From NCBI RefSeq assembly GCF_900105765.1, contig NZ_FNTX01000001.1:62001-126000 (forward strand): 64,000 bases of DNA, given 5' to 3'. How positions within the stretch are numbered: the first letter of the stretch is position 1; each line of letters starts with the position of its first letter. The notes below the pieces were generated by a model that was given only the letters and a program-made list of their open reading frames with translations, was not told the origin of the DNA and ran no database searches. The translations under genes and the position numbers were made by a program. Positions 26,303 through 34,934 of this stretch are shown piece by piece. Source of the DNA: Ruania alba. Lineage in GTDB: Bacteria > Actinomycetota > Actinomycetes > Actinomycetales > Beutenbergiaceae.

Positions 26303-26345
26303 GAAAGCCCGGTCCGGGAGCCCGTCGGTCCCGGACCGGGCTTTC
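26303..26345. terminator. Bidirectional terminator hairpin
   Basis: A perfect 17-bp inverted repeat (arms 26303-26319 and 26329-26345, beginning GAAAGCCCGGTCCGGGA) lies between the converging ROK and GH27 genes. The GAAAGCCC/GGGCTTTC ends provide short A and T runs on both sides, as in classic bidirectional terminators. Confidence 0.9.
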
Positions 26346-26372
26346 GTCTCCTGCCCGCCCGTCAGGAGGCGG

Positions 26373-28778
26373 TCAGCGGGTTCGGCCCGTCACGTAGGAG
26401 ACGGTGTCGAACCGCAGCACCTCGCCGGAGGTCAGCACCAGCCGGAGGGTGTGCTCCCGGTCGCGCAAGCCGTCCACGCTGAACAGTTGCTGCTGGGTGA
26501 GCCGCTGCGTGGCAGCAGTGTCCACGGTCTCCACCAGTTCACCGTCCAGGTACACCTCGACCTCGCCCTGGTCGGGGGCGAGCGGCCCGGTCCAGGTGGC
26601 CCCCGTTCCGAAGAAGGTCATCTCGGCGGCGTCCCCGACGGTGTTGGTGGCGTGCACGTCGTTCAGGTGGTCGCCGCGCAGGCGGAGGTCGAGCACCTGC
26701 TCGCCCTCGGCGAGCGTGGCCAGGTAGTCGGCGGAGATCGTCACCGTCTCGCCGTCGACTGTGTAGTCGGTGCCCTCGGTGAGGGCGTCGCCGGCCGCGG
26801 AGATCCCCGCGAGCTCGCCACCGTCCCGCAGCAACGTGAGCGAGACGTCCGCGGGCGCCGACTTGTCGAACGCGGCGGTCGTGGGTTCGAATGCCGCGTC
26901 CTGGAACACGTCCAGGCGATCGACGAGCATGAACTGCCCGGAGGTGTGCACCGCGCGCAGCGTATGTTCGCCCGCCGGGAGGTCCCGGGCGCTGTAGACC
27001 ACCTGCTGCACGGATCGCTCACCGGCCGAGGTATCCACGGTGTCCACGTGCTCACCGTCGAGATAGATCTCTACCTCTCCCTGCGACTGGTCCAGCTCGG
27101 TGAGATAGTCGATCCCGGTGCCTACGAAGGTGAACTCGAAGGCGTCGCCGTGGTTCTCAGTCCACCGCACGTCGTCCTGATGGTCTCCGTATCCGCGTCC
27201 GCTGCTGTTGCTCCACGACCCCTCGTACACGATCGCGGGGTCATCGTTGTTGATGATCGTCGGCCCGGACTCAGGCGCCGTCGGCGCCTCACCGGTGGCG
27301 GAATCGCCGACGGCGATCGCCAGCGGGTGCGATGTGCCGACGACCTGCTCCCCCTCGTTACGCTCCCAGGTGCCGTCATAGCTCACCCGTAGGTCGTCGT
27401 CGTTGACGGTCAGCACGGACCCCCGGTCCGGGGTGACACGGAACAACCGCGAGCCATGGATCGGAACGCCTTCCGCGACCAGGCCGTCGTCGCCGGATCG
27501 CACCTGCCGACCGGACCACAGGTCGCGCACACGGGCCGTTCCATCCAGGCCGATGTCTGACCAGTTCACCTCCACGTCGGCCTCGGTCCGCCCGAGGTTG
27601 AACACGGCGACCGTGTAGGAACCATCCTCGTTGAGCGCGTACCAGACCTGCTCCTCGGTCTCGATCGAGACGGGGCGAGCGGGCACACCGTTCTGGTTGA
27701 CGGCGATCACGTCCCGGTTCGTGAGCAGCTCGAGGCCGAAGTCATCCAGGTTCGTCATGTCGTTGCCGAGATAGATGGGCACCGCGGAGACCGCCCAGAA
27801 CGTCATCGCTGTCCGACGCTCGTCCCGGGTGAGGCCGTCCATCGCCCCGTTGCCAACGCTGAGGGAGTCGAAGTCGTTCCAGCCGCCGGGCCCCGCGTGG
27901 CGCCACCATTCCTCGGCTCGCGGGAACAGCCGTGCGATGTTCTCCCACTTCGTCAGCGCGTCGTCACCGCAGTAGCACTCCACGTCCCAGTCCACGCGCC
28001 AGCCCTGCGCATGCTCGGCCCAGTAGTCGGCGTACCGTACGTCGACCGCCCAGGAGAGCTCCAGCCAGATGTCGTGCCGAGCCAGTGCTTGTGACCACGC
28101 CGCCACATCGCCTCGGGAGTCCATGGACCCGTCAGTTATCCCGGAGCCGGGCGTCACGCTGTCGAACTTCACGAAGTCCACGCCCCAGGAGGCGATCATG
28201 TCCGCGATGGAGTCGACATAGGCCTGGGCGCACGGGTTCGAAAAGTCGATTCGGTACGTGTAGTCCCAGTAGTCACCCTGCTCGAACGGTTCCACTGCGA
28301 TGTCGCCCGTGCTGCACCCGGGCGCGCCTGCGATCGGCAGGTCGGCTTCGTAGACTTCCGCACCGATGCCCGGGATGAAGTACAGGCCGAACTTCTGGCC
28401 GTTCTCGTGCACGTGATCGATCACTGCCTGCAGGCCGTCCGGGTACAACTCGTCGCTGGGCACCGGACGTCCGTGGTCGTCGATGCCGCCGTTCCACCCC
28501 GCATCGACGTTGATGTACTCGTACCCGTAGTCCTGGAGCTGTTCGTGCATGGCGTCGGACTGCGCCATGATCTGGTCGGCGGTGATCCAGCCGCCCCCGG
28601 CGTGGACCTGCATGCTGTAGCTGCTCCAGCCCATGTACGGCTGTTCGGCCAGGGTCTCCAGATCGGCGTCGGCGCTGGCCGGCGCCGGGCCGAGTGAGCT
28701 CGCCACCATCGCGGCGAGGGCCGCAGCGGCAAGCGCAGGTACCGCTGTGCGTCTGGATCGAGTCCGGTCCGTTCTCAT
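26373..28778 (-). CDS. Secreted GH27 alpha-galactosidase with accessory domains
   Basis: An 801-residue extracellular enzyme. The signal peptide ends near ASADADL (residue 38). The GH27 barrel (about 43-360) has YMGWSSYSM, YINVDAGW, the nucleophile Asp206 in DFVKFDSVT, and the acid/base region GWRVDWDVECYCGDDALTKW. A beta-sandwich follows (370-450). Then come two copies of a roughly 100-residue lectin-like module (about 515-626 and 708-797; QGEVEIYLDGEHVDTVDT and QGEVEVYLDGELVETVDT) flanking a CBM_X2-type domain (about 632-705; LTEGTDYTVDGETVTISADYL). It removes terminal alpha-galactose, or related sugars such as beta-L-arabinopyranose, from polymers outside the cell. It lies 49 bp downstream of GH36 on the same strand. 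Confidence 0.92.
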   Translation of the reverse strand: MRTDRTRSRRTAVPALAAAALAAMVASSLGPAPASADADLETLAEQPYMGWSSYSMQVHAGGGWITADQIMAQSDAMHEQLQDYGYEYINVDAGWNGGIDDHGRPVPSDELYPDGLQAVIDHVHENGQKFGLYFIPGIGAEVYEADLPIAGAPGCSTGDIAVEPFEQGDYWDYTYRIDFSNPCAQAYVDSIADMIASWGVDFVKFDSVTPGSGITDGSMDSRGDVAAWSQALARHDIWLELSWAVDVRYADYWAEHAQGWRVDWDVECYCGDDALTKWENIARLFPRAEEWWRHAGPGGWNDFDSLSVGNGAMDGLTRDERRTAMTFWAVSAVPIYLGNDMTNLDDFGLELLTNRDVIAVNQNGVPARPVSIETEEQVWYALNEDGSYTVAVFNLGRTEADVEVNWSDIGLDGTARVRDLWSGRQVRSGDDGLVAEGVPIHGSRLFRVTPDRGSVLTVNDDDLRVSYDGTWERNEGEQVVGTSHPLAIAVGDSATGEAPTAPESGPTIINNDDPAIVYEGSWSNSSGRGYGDHQDDVRWTENHGDAFEFTFVGTGIDYLTELDQSQGEVEIYLDGEHVDTVDTSAGERSVQQVVYSARDLPAGEHTLRAVHTSGQFMLVDRLDVFQDAAFEPTTAAFDKSAPADVSLTLLRDGGELAGISAAGDALTEGTDYTVDGETVTISADYLATLAEGEQVLDLRLRGDHLNDVHATNTVGDAAEMTFFGTGATWTGPLAPDQGEVEVYLDGELVETVDTAATQRLTQQQLFSVDGLRDREHTLRLVLTSGEVLRFDTVSYVTGRTR

Positions 28779-28827
28779 CGGTGTCTCTCCTCTTGGTGGG
28801 TCACGGGTTGTCTTCGGCCCGTGTCTG

Positions 28828-31026
28828 TCAGCCCAGCTGTTCGACGTCGAGCAGCAGGGCCTGCTGGGGGTTGAGGGTCGGAAGCGGGATTCCGACCACG
28901 GTCAGGACTGTGCCGTCGAGGTCGAGACCGTTCGCGGCCGCCTCCGTGAGCCACGCCGGGTCCTGCACCTGGTGCCTACGGGTGCCGCCGAGCTCGTCGC
29001 GCAGCCGAAGCCGGTAGCGGCTCCGCGGGTCCAAACCCGGCAGACGTACGCGCCCGGACTGACCGGAGGGGGAGCTTGTGGCGCGGGACCAGACGAAGAC
29101 GGCACGGGAACCGTCCTGGGCGATCACCCCAGTGAGCGCGACGGCCTCGTCGGCCAGGTCGGCGTTCACCACTCGGCCGGTGTGCAGCAGCGGTCTCAGC
29201 TCGCGGTACAGGTCGGCCCACGCCGTGATGGCGGCCAGCTCGGCCTCCGAGGCGGTGGTGAGGTCCCACTCGATACCGGCGTGCGCCGTCAGGGAGCTGA
29301 TCAGCCGGTAGGACAGGTCGGTCTTGCGGCCGGTGGTGTGGGAGCGCTCCGCTCCCAGATGTGACCCGATCAGCTCCGGGGGCACCAGGAGCCGGGTCCA
29401 CTGTTCGATCCGGGAGCGCTCGACCGGGTCATTGCAGTCCGAGGCCCAGAGTCGGTCGGTCCGGTCCAGGATGCCCAGGTCGATGCGTCCGCCCCCGCCG
29501 GAACAGGTCTCGATCTCCAGACCTGGGTGTCGTTCCCTCAGATCGTCGAGCATCCGGTACAGGGCAAGCGTCTGCTCGTGCACCGCCGGGCGGTCGCGGC
29601 CGTTCCGGCGTCCCACCGCTTCGAGCAGGTCCCGGTTGTGGTCCCACTTCAGGTAGTCGATCCGGTACTGCGCCACGAGTGCACTGACGCTCTTGAGCAC
29701 GTGCTCGTAGGCATCGGGGCGGCCGATATCGAGCACGTACTGGTTCCGTGCGGAGGGACCCAACCCCTGACGTGGCCCGAGCACCCAGTCCGGGTGAGCA
29801 CGGGCAAGATCGGAATCAAGGTTGATCATCTCGGGCTCGAACCAGAGACCGAACTGCATCCCGTAGGAGCGCACCAGATCGACGAACGGGTCCAGTCCAG
29901 ACGGCCAGACACCGGCGTCCACGGTCCAGTCGCCCAGGCCCGCGTCGTCGCCACGGCGGCCGTGGAACCAGCCATCGTCGAGGACCACACGCTCCACACC
30001 CACCTGCGCGGCGCGCTCGACCAGAGTGGTGAGCCGGTCCATGTCGTGGTCGAAATAGACCGCCTCCCATGTGTTCAGCACGAGCGGCCGGGGCTGTGCG
30101 GGGTGTGAGGCGCGGGCGCGCAGACGTCGGTGGAGGCGGTCGGCGATCCCATCCAGCCCTGTCTCGGACCACACGAACACCGTTGTCGGAGCGTGATAGC
30201 GATCCCCATCGTCGAGCAGGACCTCGCCGGAGCGAAGCACCTCTCCGGCGCCGAGCGCGGCGGCGAACACCCCTGCGCCCTCGGGGAGTCGTTCCAGGAG
30301 GTATTCCGCGTCGCCACTCCAGGCCAGGTGTGTGGCCCACACCTCGCCGTGACCGAACCCGAACCCCGGGGTTCCGACAGCCATCAGGTAAGGGGTGTCG
30401 TGCCCCGGCTTCCCGCGGCGGGCGTGGCGGACGTGGCTGCCGAATCCGACGGTTGCCCGCTGCGGTGAACGCTCCCGGCACCACTTGCCGGTGAAGTCGA
30501 GCCGCTCGCTCGCCCGGTCGGGTACGGGCATCAGGGTGCGGAGCCCGTCCAGGGTGTACGGGACGCCGTCGGGGGCTGGTGCCGGTCGTGCCGTGCGAAC
30601 GACGGTCGCGTCCACGGCGAGCACACCTGCGGCGTCCATCGTGTAGGTGAGCGTGCTGCTCAGGCCGCTGACGGCGTCGGTGAAGGACAGGTGCACCTGG
30701 CCCCCGCCGCCGGGGGCCTGAGTGCATGAGGAGTCCACAAGTTCGGGGCGAGCGATGTCGACGCTCCCGGCGGCATGGCCTCTCTGGGCGGGAGTGCCAG
30801 CCCAGCCGTCCCGTTCCGACGGCCACACGGTCATCGACCGCGGTTCGTCCGGGGAATTGTTCAGCACTGCGGGTGTCGCCGTCGCCACGAGGTCGGTACC
30901 GGAACGGCCGTCGAGCCCGAGGTCGCTGCCCCAGTGCAGCACCCGAGGGACCGGTTGGGTCACCTCGATCACGAGAGCCGTCCCAGCGGCTCGGAGGGTG
31001 TAGACGACGTCGTCCGACTTGAGCAT
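28828..31026 (-). CDS. GH36 alpha-galactosidase, cytosolic
   Basis: A 732-residue alpha-galactosidase of the usual bacterial GH36 length. It has an N-terminal beta-supersandwich, then a barrel with LNTWEAVYFDHD, VLDDGWFHGRRGDDAGLGDW, GLWFEPEMINLDSDL, nucleophile Asp462 in YLKWDHNRDL and acid/base Asp530 in WASDCNDPVER. No signal peptide. The ATG start giving MLKSDDVVYTLRAAG is chosen (AAGGG upstream); longer in-frame starts add sequence unlike the family. It probably hydrolyses raffinose-type or other alpha-galactosides after import by the divergent ABC system. It likely forms an operon with the GH27 gene. Confidence 0.95.
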   Translation of the reverse strand: MLKSDDVVYTLRAAGTALVIEVTQPVPRVLHWGSDLGLDGRSGTDLVATATPAVLNNSPDEPRSMTVWPSERDGWAGTPAQRGHAAGSVDIARPELVDSSCTQAPGGGGQVHLSFTDAVSGLSSTLTYTMDAAGVLAVDATVVRTARPAPAPDGVPYTLDGLRTLMPVPDRASERLDFTGKWCRERSPQRATVGFGSHVRHARRGKPGHDTPYLMAVGTPGFGFGHGEVWATHLAWSGDAEYLLERLPEGAGVFAAALGAGEVLRSGEVLLDDGDRYHAPTTVFVWSETGLDGIADRLHRRLRARASHPAQPRPLVLNTWEAVYFDHDMDRLTTLVERAAQVGVERVVLDDGWFHGRRGDDAGLGDWTVDAGVWPSGLDPFVDLVRSYGMQFGLWFEPEMINLDSDLARAHPDWVLGPRQGLGPSARNQYVLDIGRPDAYEHVLKSVSALVAQYRIDYLKWDHNRDLLEAVGRRNGRDRPAVHEQTLALYRMLDDLRERHPGLEIETCSGGGGRIDLGILDRTDRLWASDCNDPVERSRIEQWTRLLVPPELIGSHLGAERSHTTGRKTDLSYRLISSLTAHAGIEWDLTTASEAELAAITAWADLYRELRPLLHTGRVVNADLADEAVALTGVIAQDGSRAVFVWSRATSSPSGQSGRVRLPGLDPRSRYRLRLRDELGGTRRHQVQDPAWLTEAAANGLDLDGTVLTVVGIPLPTLNPQQALLLDVEQLG

Positions 31027-31058
31027 TCCAGCCCTTTCGCTGTGCCACATTGCGTTAC

Positions 31059-31088
31059 TTGACGCCGTCAATAAATCATGACTACGCT
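31059..31088. promoter_or_regulatory. Divergent control region of the alpha-galactosidase and importer operons
   Basis: TTGACGCCGTCAA (31059-31071) is a perfect odd-centred palindrome, and its left half can serve as a -35 element for TACGCT at 31083-31088 (18-bp spacing) driving the plus-strand importer operon. The mirror TTGACG could serve the minus-strand GH36 operon, though no good -10 follows. A shared regulator site is inferred. Confidence 0.45.
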
Positions 31089-31218
31089 GCGGATGCAAGC
31101 CCCACCGGAGATCGGTGACGATCCCGCCGACGGGGGTGCGAAGGCGTGGCCGGCGAGGTAGCAGGCCGCAGAACAGGACTGGATCGATGCCTCATCTGGA
31201 CATGGCCGGGGGCCGCTG

Positions 31219-32193
31219 ATGGCCGTTCCCCTCGGCGCCGGCGTGACCGGCGCAGCACGGACCCGCGAGCGCACCACCGACAAGGGGTGGCGCGCCGCCA
31301 AGCGCAGCTGGCAGCGGCACTGGGAGCTCTACCTCCTGATGGCCGTGCCGCTGCTGTGGTTCGCGGTCTTCAAGTACGTTCCGATGACGAACGCCGTGCT
31401 CGCGTTCAAGGATTACCACCTGCTCGAAGGAGTGTGGGGCAGTCCCTGGGTCGGCCTGAAGCACTTCGAGGCGTTCGTCTCGAACCCGGTCGCGCTCACG
31501 CTCGTGAAGAACACCTTCGTGCTCTCTGGGTACGTGCTACTGGCGAGCTTCCCGATCCCGATCATTCTGGCGCTCGCGCTGAACGAGGTGCGCAACGGCT
31601 TGTTCAAGCGCAGCGTGCAGATGATCACCTACGCGCCGTACTTCATCTCGACGGTCGTGGTGGTCTCGATGACTATCCTCATCCTCTCCCCGCAGGTCGG
31701 ACTGCTGAACGACGCCTTCGGCCTGTTCGGGGTGCCCGCGCCGGACATGCTCGGCCGGGCGGACTACTTCCGGCACATCTACGTGTGGAGCGACGTCTGG
31801 CAGACAGCGGGCTACTCCGCGGTGATCTATCTCGCCGCTCTCGCTGGGATCGACCCGGGTCTGTACGAGGCAGCCCGTGTGGACGGCGCCTCGCGGCTAC
31901 AACGAATCAGGCACGTGGATATCCCAGGCATCCTGCCGACCGCCGTCATCATTCTGATCCTCTCGGTCGGCAATGTGATGGCGATCGGGTTCGAGAAGGC
32001 GTTCCTGCTGCAGAACCCGCTGAACCTGGCCCAGTCGGAGATCATCGCGACCTACGTCTACAAGGTCGGGGTGCTCAGCTCGAACTTCAGCCTCGGCACT
32101 GCCGTGGGCCTGTTCAACTCGGTGGTCAACCTCGCGCTGCTCATCGGCGTGAACGCCATCGCCAAGCGAGTCACGGGGAGCGGACTGTGGTGA
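31219..32193 (+). CDS. ABC transporter permease, LplB/YteP type
   Basis: A 324-residue permease of the CUT1 LplB-like subgroup. It has the early helix LYLLMAVPLLWFAVFKYVPM, the AFKDYHLLEGVWGSPWVGLKHF segment, and the coupling loop YEAARVDGASRLQRIRHVDIPGI. The subgroup imports oligosaccharides, often pectin- or galactoside-derived, using large binding proteins. The ribosome-binding site before this ATG is weak. Downstream genes encode the partner permease (overlapping by 7 bp), a 552-residue binding protein and a fucosidase. Confidence 0.92.
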   Translation: MAVPLGAGVTGAARTRERTTDKGWRAAKRSWQRHWELYLLMAVPLLWFAVFKYVPMTNAVLAFKDYHLLEGVWGSPWVGLKHFEAFVSNPVALTLVKNTFVLSGYVLLASFPIPIILALALNEVRNGLFKRSVQMITYAPYFISTVVVVSMTILILSPQVGLLNDAFGLFGVPAPDMLGRADYFRHIYVWSDVWQTAGYSAVIYLAALAGIDPGLYEAARVDGASRLQRIRHVDIPGILPTAVIILILSVGNVMAIGFEKAFLLQNPLNLAQSEIIATYVYKVGVLSSNFSLGTAVGLFNSVVNLALLIGVNAIAKRVTGSGLW

Positions 32194-33170
32194 CCAGTGT
32201 GAGAGACGACTCGGTGCCCGTGGCGCGGCGCGTGCCGCCGGTCGGCATCAGCATGGGCGGGAGCTCGGGGCCGGCGGCGCCGCGTCGCCGCCGCCGGATG
32301 AAGGAGTCGCCCACCGACCTGGTCTTCCTGATCGCGGTCTACCTGCTGCTGACCACCTTCCTGCTGGTGGTGCTGCTGCCGTTGATCTATATCGTGGCCA
32401 GCTCGTTCAGCGATCCGTTGGCGGTGAGCTCGGGAGAGGTGTTCCTCTGGCCGGTGGACTTCACCCTGCGAGGCTACGAGGCCGTCCTGAGCGACCCGCA
32501 GATCCTCACCGGATATGCGAACTCGCTGTTCTACACGGTGGTCGGCACCCTGATCAGCGTCACGTTCACGGTCGCGATCGCGTACCCGCTCTCCCGCCGC
32601 GACCTGTTTGGACGGAACGTCATCACGATGGGCGTGGTCTTCACCATGCTGTTCTCCGGCGGCCTGATCCCGACCTACCTCGTGGTGCAGTCGCTGGGGA
32701 TGCTGGATACGCGATGGGCGTTGCTGCTGCCGCAGGCCATCGGGGTGTGGCAGGTGATCATCGCCCGCTCCTTCTTCCGCACCTCCATCCCGGACGAGCT
32801 TGCTGAGGCGGCCCAGCTCGACGGTGCACGAGACCTGCGCTTCCTCTGGTCGGTGGTGCTACCACTGTCCAAGCCGCTGCTCGCCGTGATCGCACTGATG
32901 TACGCGATCTTCCAATGGAACTCGTATTTCGACGCCCTCCTGTACATCCGTGACTCCGATCTGCAGCCGCTGCAGATCGTGCTCCGGAACATTCTCATCG
33001 TGGGTTCGGGCTCCGGCATGGACGTCGGTGACGCCATCGCTCGGCAGCAGATGGCGGACCTGGTGAAGTACTCCCTGATCGTCGTCTCCAGCGTTCCCGT
33101 GCTCCTCATCTATCCCTTCGTGGCACGGCACTTCACCAAGGGCGTGATGGTCGGCTCGGTGAAGGGTTGA
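32187..33170 (+). CDS. ABC transporter permease, YtcP/LplC type
   Basis: A 327-residue partner permease. A basic cytosolic leader precedes DLVFLIAVYLLLTTFLLVVL and the YtcP-like SFSDPLAVSSGEVFLWPVDF. The coupling loop is ELAEAAQLDGARDLRFLWSV, and the C-terminus KGVMVGSVKG is typical. GTG at 32187 is used because GGGGAG lies six bases upstream; the next codon is also GTG and overlaps the previous stop. It forms the membrane channel with the preceding permease. Confidence 0.92.
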   Translation: MVTSVRDDSVPVARRVPPVGISMGGSSGPAAPRRRRRMKESPTDLVFLIAVYLLLTTFLLVVLLPLIYIVASSFSDPLAVSSGEVFLWPVDFTLRGYEAVLSDPQILTGYANSLFYTVVGTLISVTFTVAIAYPLSRRDLFGRNVITMGVVFTMLFSGGLIPTYLVVQSLGMLDTRWALLLPQAIGVWQVIIARSFFRTSIPDELAEAAQLDGARDLRFLWSVVLPLSKPLLAVIALMYAIFQWNSYFDALLYIRDSDLQPLQIVLRNILIVGSGSGMDVGDAIARQQMADLVKYSLIVVSSVPVLLIYPFVARHFTKGVMVGSVKG

Positions 33171-33247
33171 CCGCCCCACCCACTCACCCCAAACCGCGTG
33201 CCACCGGCACGCGAGAGACCCGCAGGACCCGAGTAGAGAGGCTCGAC

Positions 33248-34906
33248 ATGTCGATCAACAGAAGGCGCGCCGCGGCGGGCGGACTGGCCATGGCGATGGC
33301 CATGACCGCCGCAGCGTGCAGCAGCGATACCGAGGGCAGCGAGCCCGGCGGCCCCGTGACACTGAGCGTGTTCACGATGGAGGGAGCCGACCAGGATCTT
33401 GAGACGAACCTGTTCACCGAGCACCTCCGCGAGGATCTCGGAGTCGAGTTCGACTTCCAGCTCACCACATACGACGGCACGGCAGCCGCTGAGGCACGGC
33501 AAATCTCCCTGGCAAGCGGTGACCTGCCGGACGTCTACATGCTGGTCTCCTGGGTTGACCAGTTCTCCCAGAATGAGTTGCTCAACCTTAGCTCTCAAGG
33601 AGTGCTGATCCCGTTGAACGACCTCATTGCCGAGCACGCGCCGAACCTGCAGCAGGCGTTCGAGGATCACCCTGACTACGAGGCCCTTGCCACCGCCCCG
33701 GACGGGAACATCTACGGCCTGCCGCAGTGGAACGACTGCTTCCACTGCAGCTACCAAGCAAAGCTGTGGATGAACTCGGACTGGCTGGACGCCGTCGGGA
33801 TGGACATGCCGACCACCACCGAGGAGATGCGTGAGGTCCTGAATGCCTTCCTCACTGAGGATCCGAACGGCAACGGTGAGGCTGACGAGATCCCGCTCAG
33901 CGGTGCGGTCGGGATCGCCGACGTCGTTCCGTTCTTCATGAACGCGTTCGCCTACGACCCGCTCGGTGGGGAGTCCAGCACTCTCTCCCTCGCCCTGGAC
34001 GGCGACCAGGTGGTCTCCCAGGCCGTGCAGCCCGAGTGGCGCGAGGGCCTCGAGTACCTGGCCGCGTTGTACGAAGACGGTGTGATCGACCAGGGCGCGT
34101 TCACGCAGAACGTCGAGGCGCTCCAGGCCAAGGGGAACAACGCCGACGACGCGCTGCTGGGCTCGTGCACCGCGATGCACCCGGCTGTGTGCCTGGCGCT
34201 CACCGACGAAGAACCGCGGCACACGGCATATGAGGCGGTGCCGCCGCTGGTCGGCCCGGACGGCGCCCAGCATGCCACGTACAACTTCCCGAGCACACCG
34301 GGGGCGATGTTTGCGATCACTGCCTCCGCCACCGAGGCGGAGCAGGTGGCAGCGATCCAAATGCTCGACGTGCTCTACTCGTTCGAAGGGCATGCTCTGG
34401 GACAGTTCGGCCCGGAGGGGGTTGCCTGGCGGCTGCCGGAGGAGGGTGACATCGCCCTCGACGAGACCCTTGAGCCGACTCTAGCTCGCCTGCCCGCAGA
34501 TCCGGACGACCCGGCGAGTACGAATGGTGCATGGGGCTCCAACGCGCAGCTGTACTCCCCGGCGGAGTGGCGCAACACCGAGGTGCAGCCGGAGGACCCC
34601 TACCTCGCAGCCGGCTACGAACGTCGCCTGTTCGAGGCGACCGAGCTTTACGCCGGGCACGAACCGACCGATCAGATCTTCCCGTTCTGGAACGTCTGGG
34701 TGGATGGGTCGATGTCCAGCGAGCTGGCGGCCCTGCAGACGAACATCGAGAGCTACATCGAGCAGAGCACCGGTGAGTTCGTCACCGGCCAGCGAGACAT
34801 TACCGACGATGGTGAGTGGGCTGAGTACGTCGACGGGCTGGACGCCCTGGGGTTGCCCCGCTACCTCGAGATCTACCAACAGGCACACGAGGCCTCCGGG
34901 GCGTAG
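33248..34906 (+). CDS. ABC transporter substrate-binding lipoprotein, LplA/YtcQ type
   Basis: A 552-residue solute-binding protein, longer than the usual 420, as expected for the LplA/YtcQ group that binds oligosaccharides. The signal ends in lipobox AAAC with Cys24, followed by an acidic linker. The mature part shows [42 protein letters not shown] and the C-terminal [22 protein letters not shown]. The start (MSINRRR) has GAGAGG upstream. It is the third gene of the operon ending in GH95, which makes fucosylated or galactosylated oligosaccharides plausible ligands. Confidence 0.93.
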   Translation: MSINRRRAAAGGLAMAMAMTAAACSSDTEGSEPGGPVTLSVFTMEGADQDLETNLFTEHLREDLGVEFDFQLTTYDGTAAAEARQISLASGDLPDVYMLVSWVDQFSQNELLNLSSQGVLIPLNDLIAEHAPNLQQAFEDHPDYEALATAPDGNIYGLPQWNDCFHCSYQAKLWMNSDWLDAVGMDMPTTTEEMREVLNAFLTEDPNGNGEADEIPLSGAVGIADVVPFFMNAFAYDPLGGESSTLSLALDGDQVVSQAVQPEWREGLEYLAALYEDGVIDQGAFTQNVEALQAKGNNADDALLGSCTAMHPAVCLALTDEEPRHTAYEAVPPLVGPDGAQHATYNFPSTPGAMFAITASATEAEQVAAIQMLDVLYSFEGHALGQFGPEGVAWRLPEEGDIALDETLEPTLARLPADPDDPASTNGAWGSNAQLYSPAEWRNTEVQPEDPYLAAGYERRLFEATELYAGHEPTDQIFPFWNVWVDGSMSSELAALQTNIESYIEQSTGEFVTGQRDITDDGEWAEYVDGLDALGLPRYLEIYQQAHEASGA

Positions 34907-34934
34907 CCCGGTCGGCACCGGAGAGGGAGAGTTC

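Noticed and set aside
31146-32186. A single long frame joining to the second LplC-type permease
   Set aside because: The first 347 codons are a shadow frame of the first permease; the true start is the GTG pair at 32187-32192.
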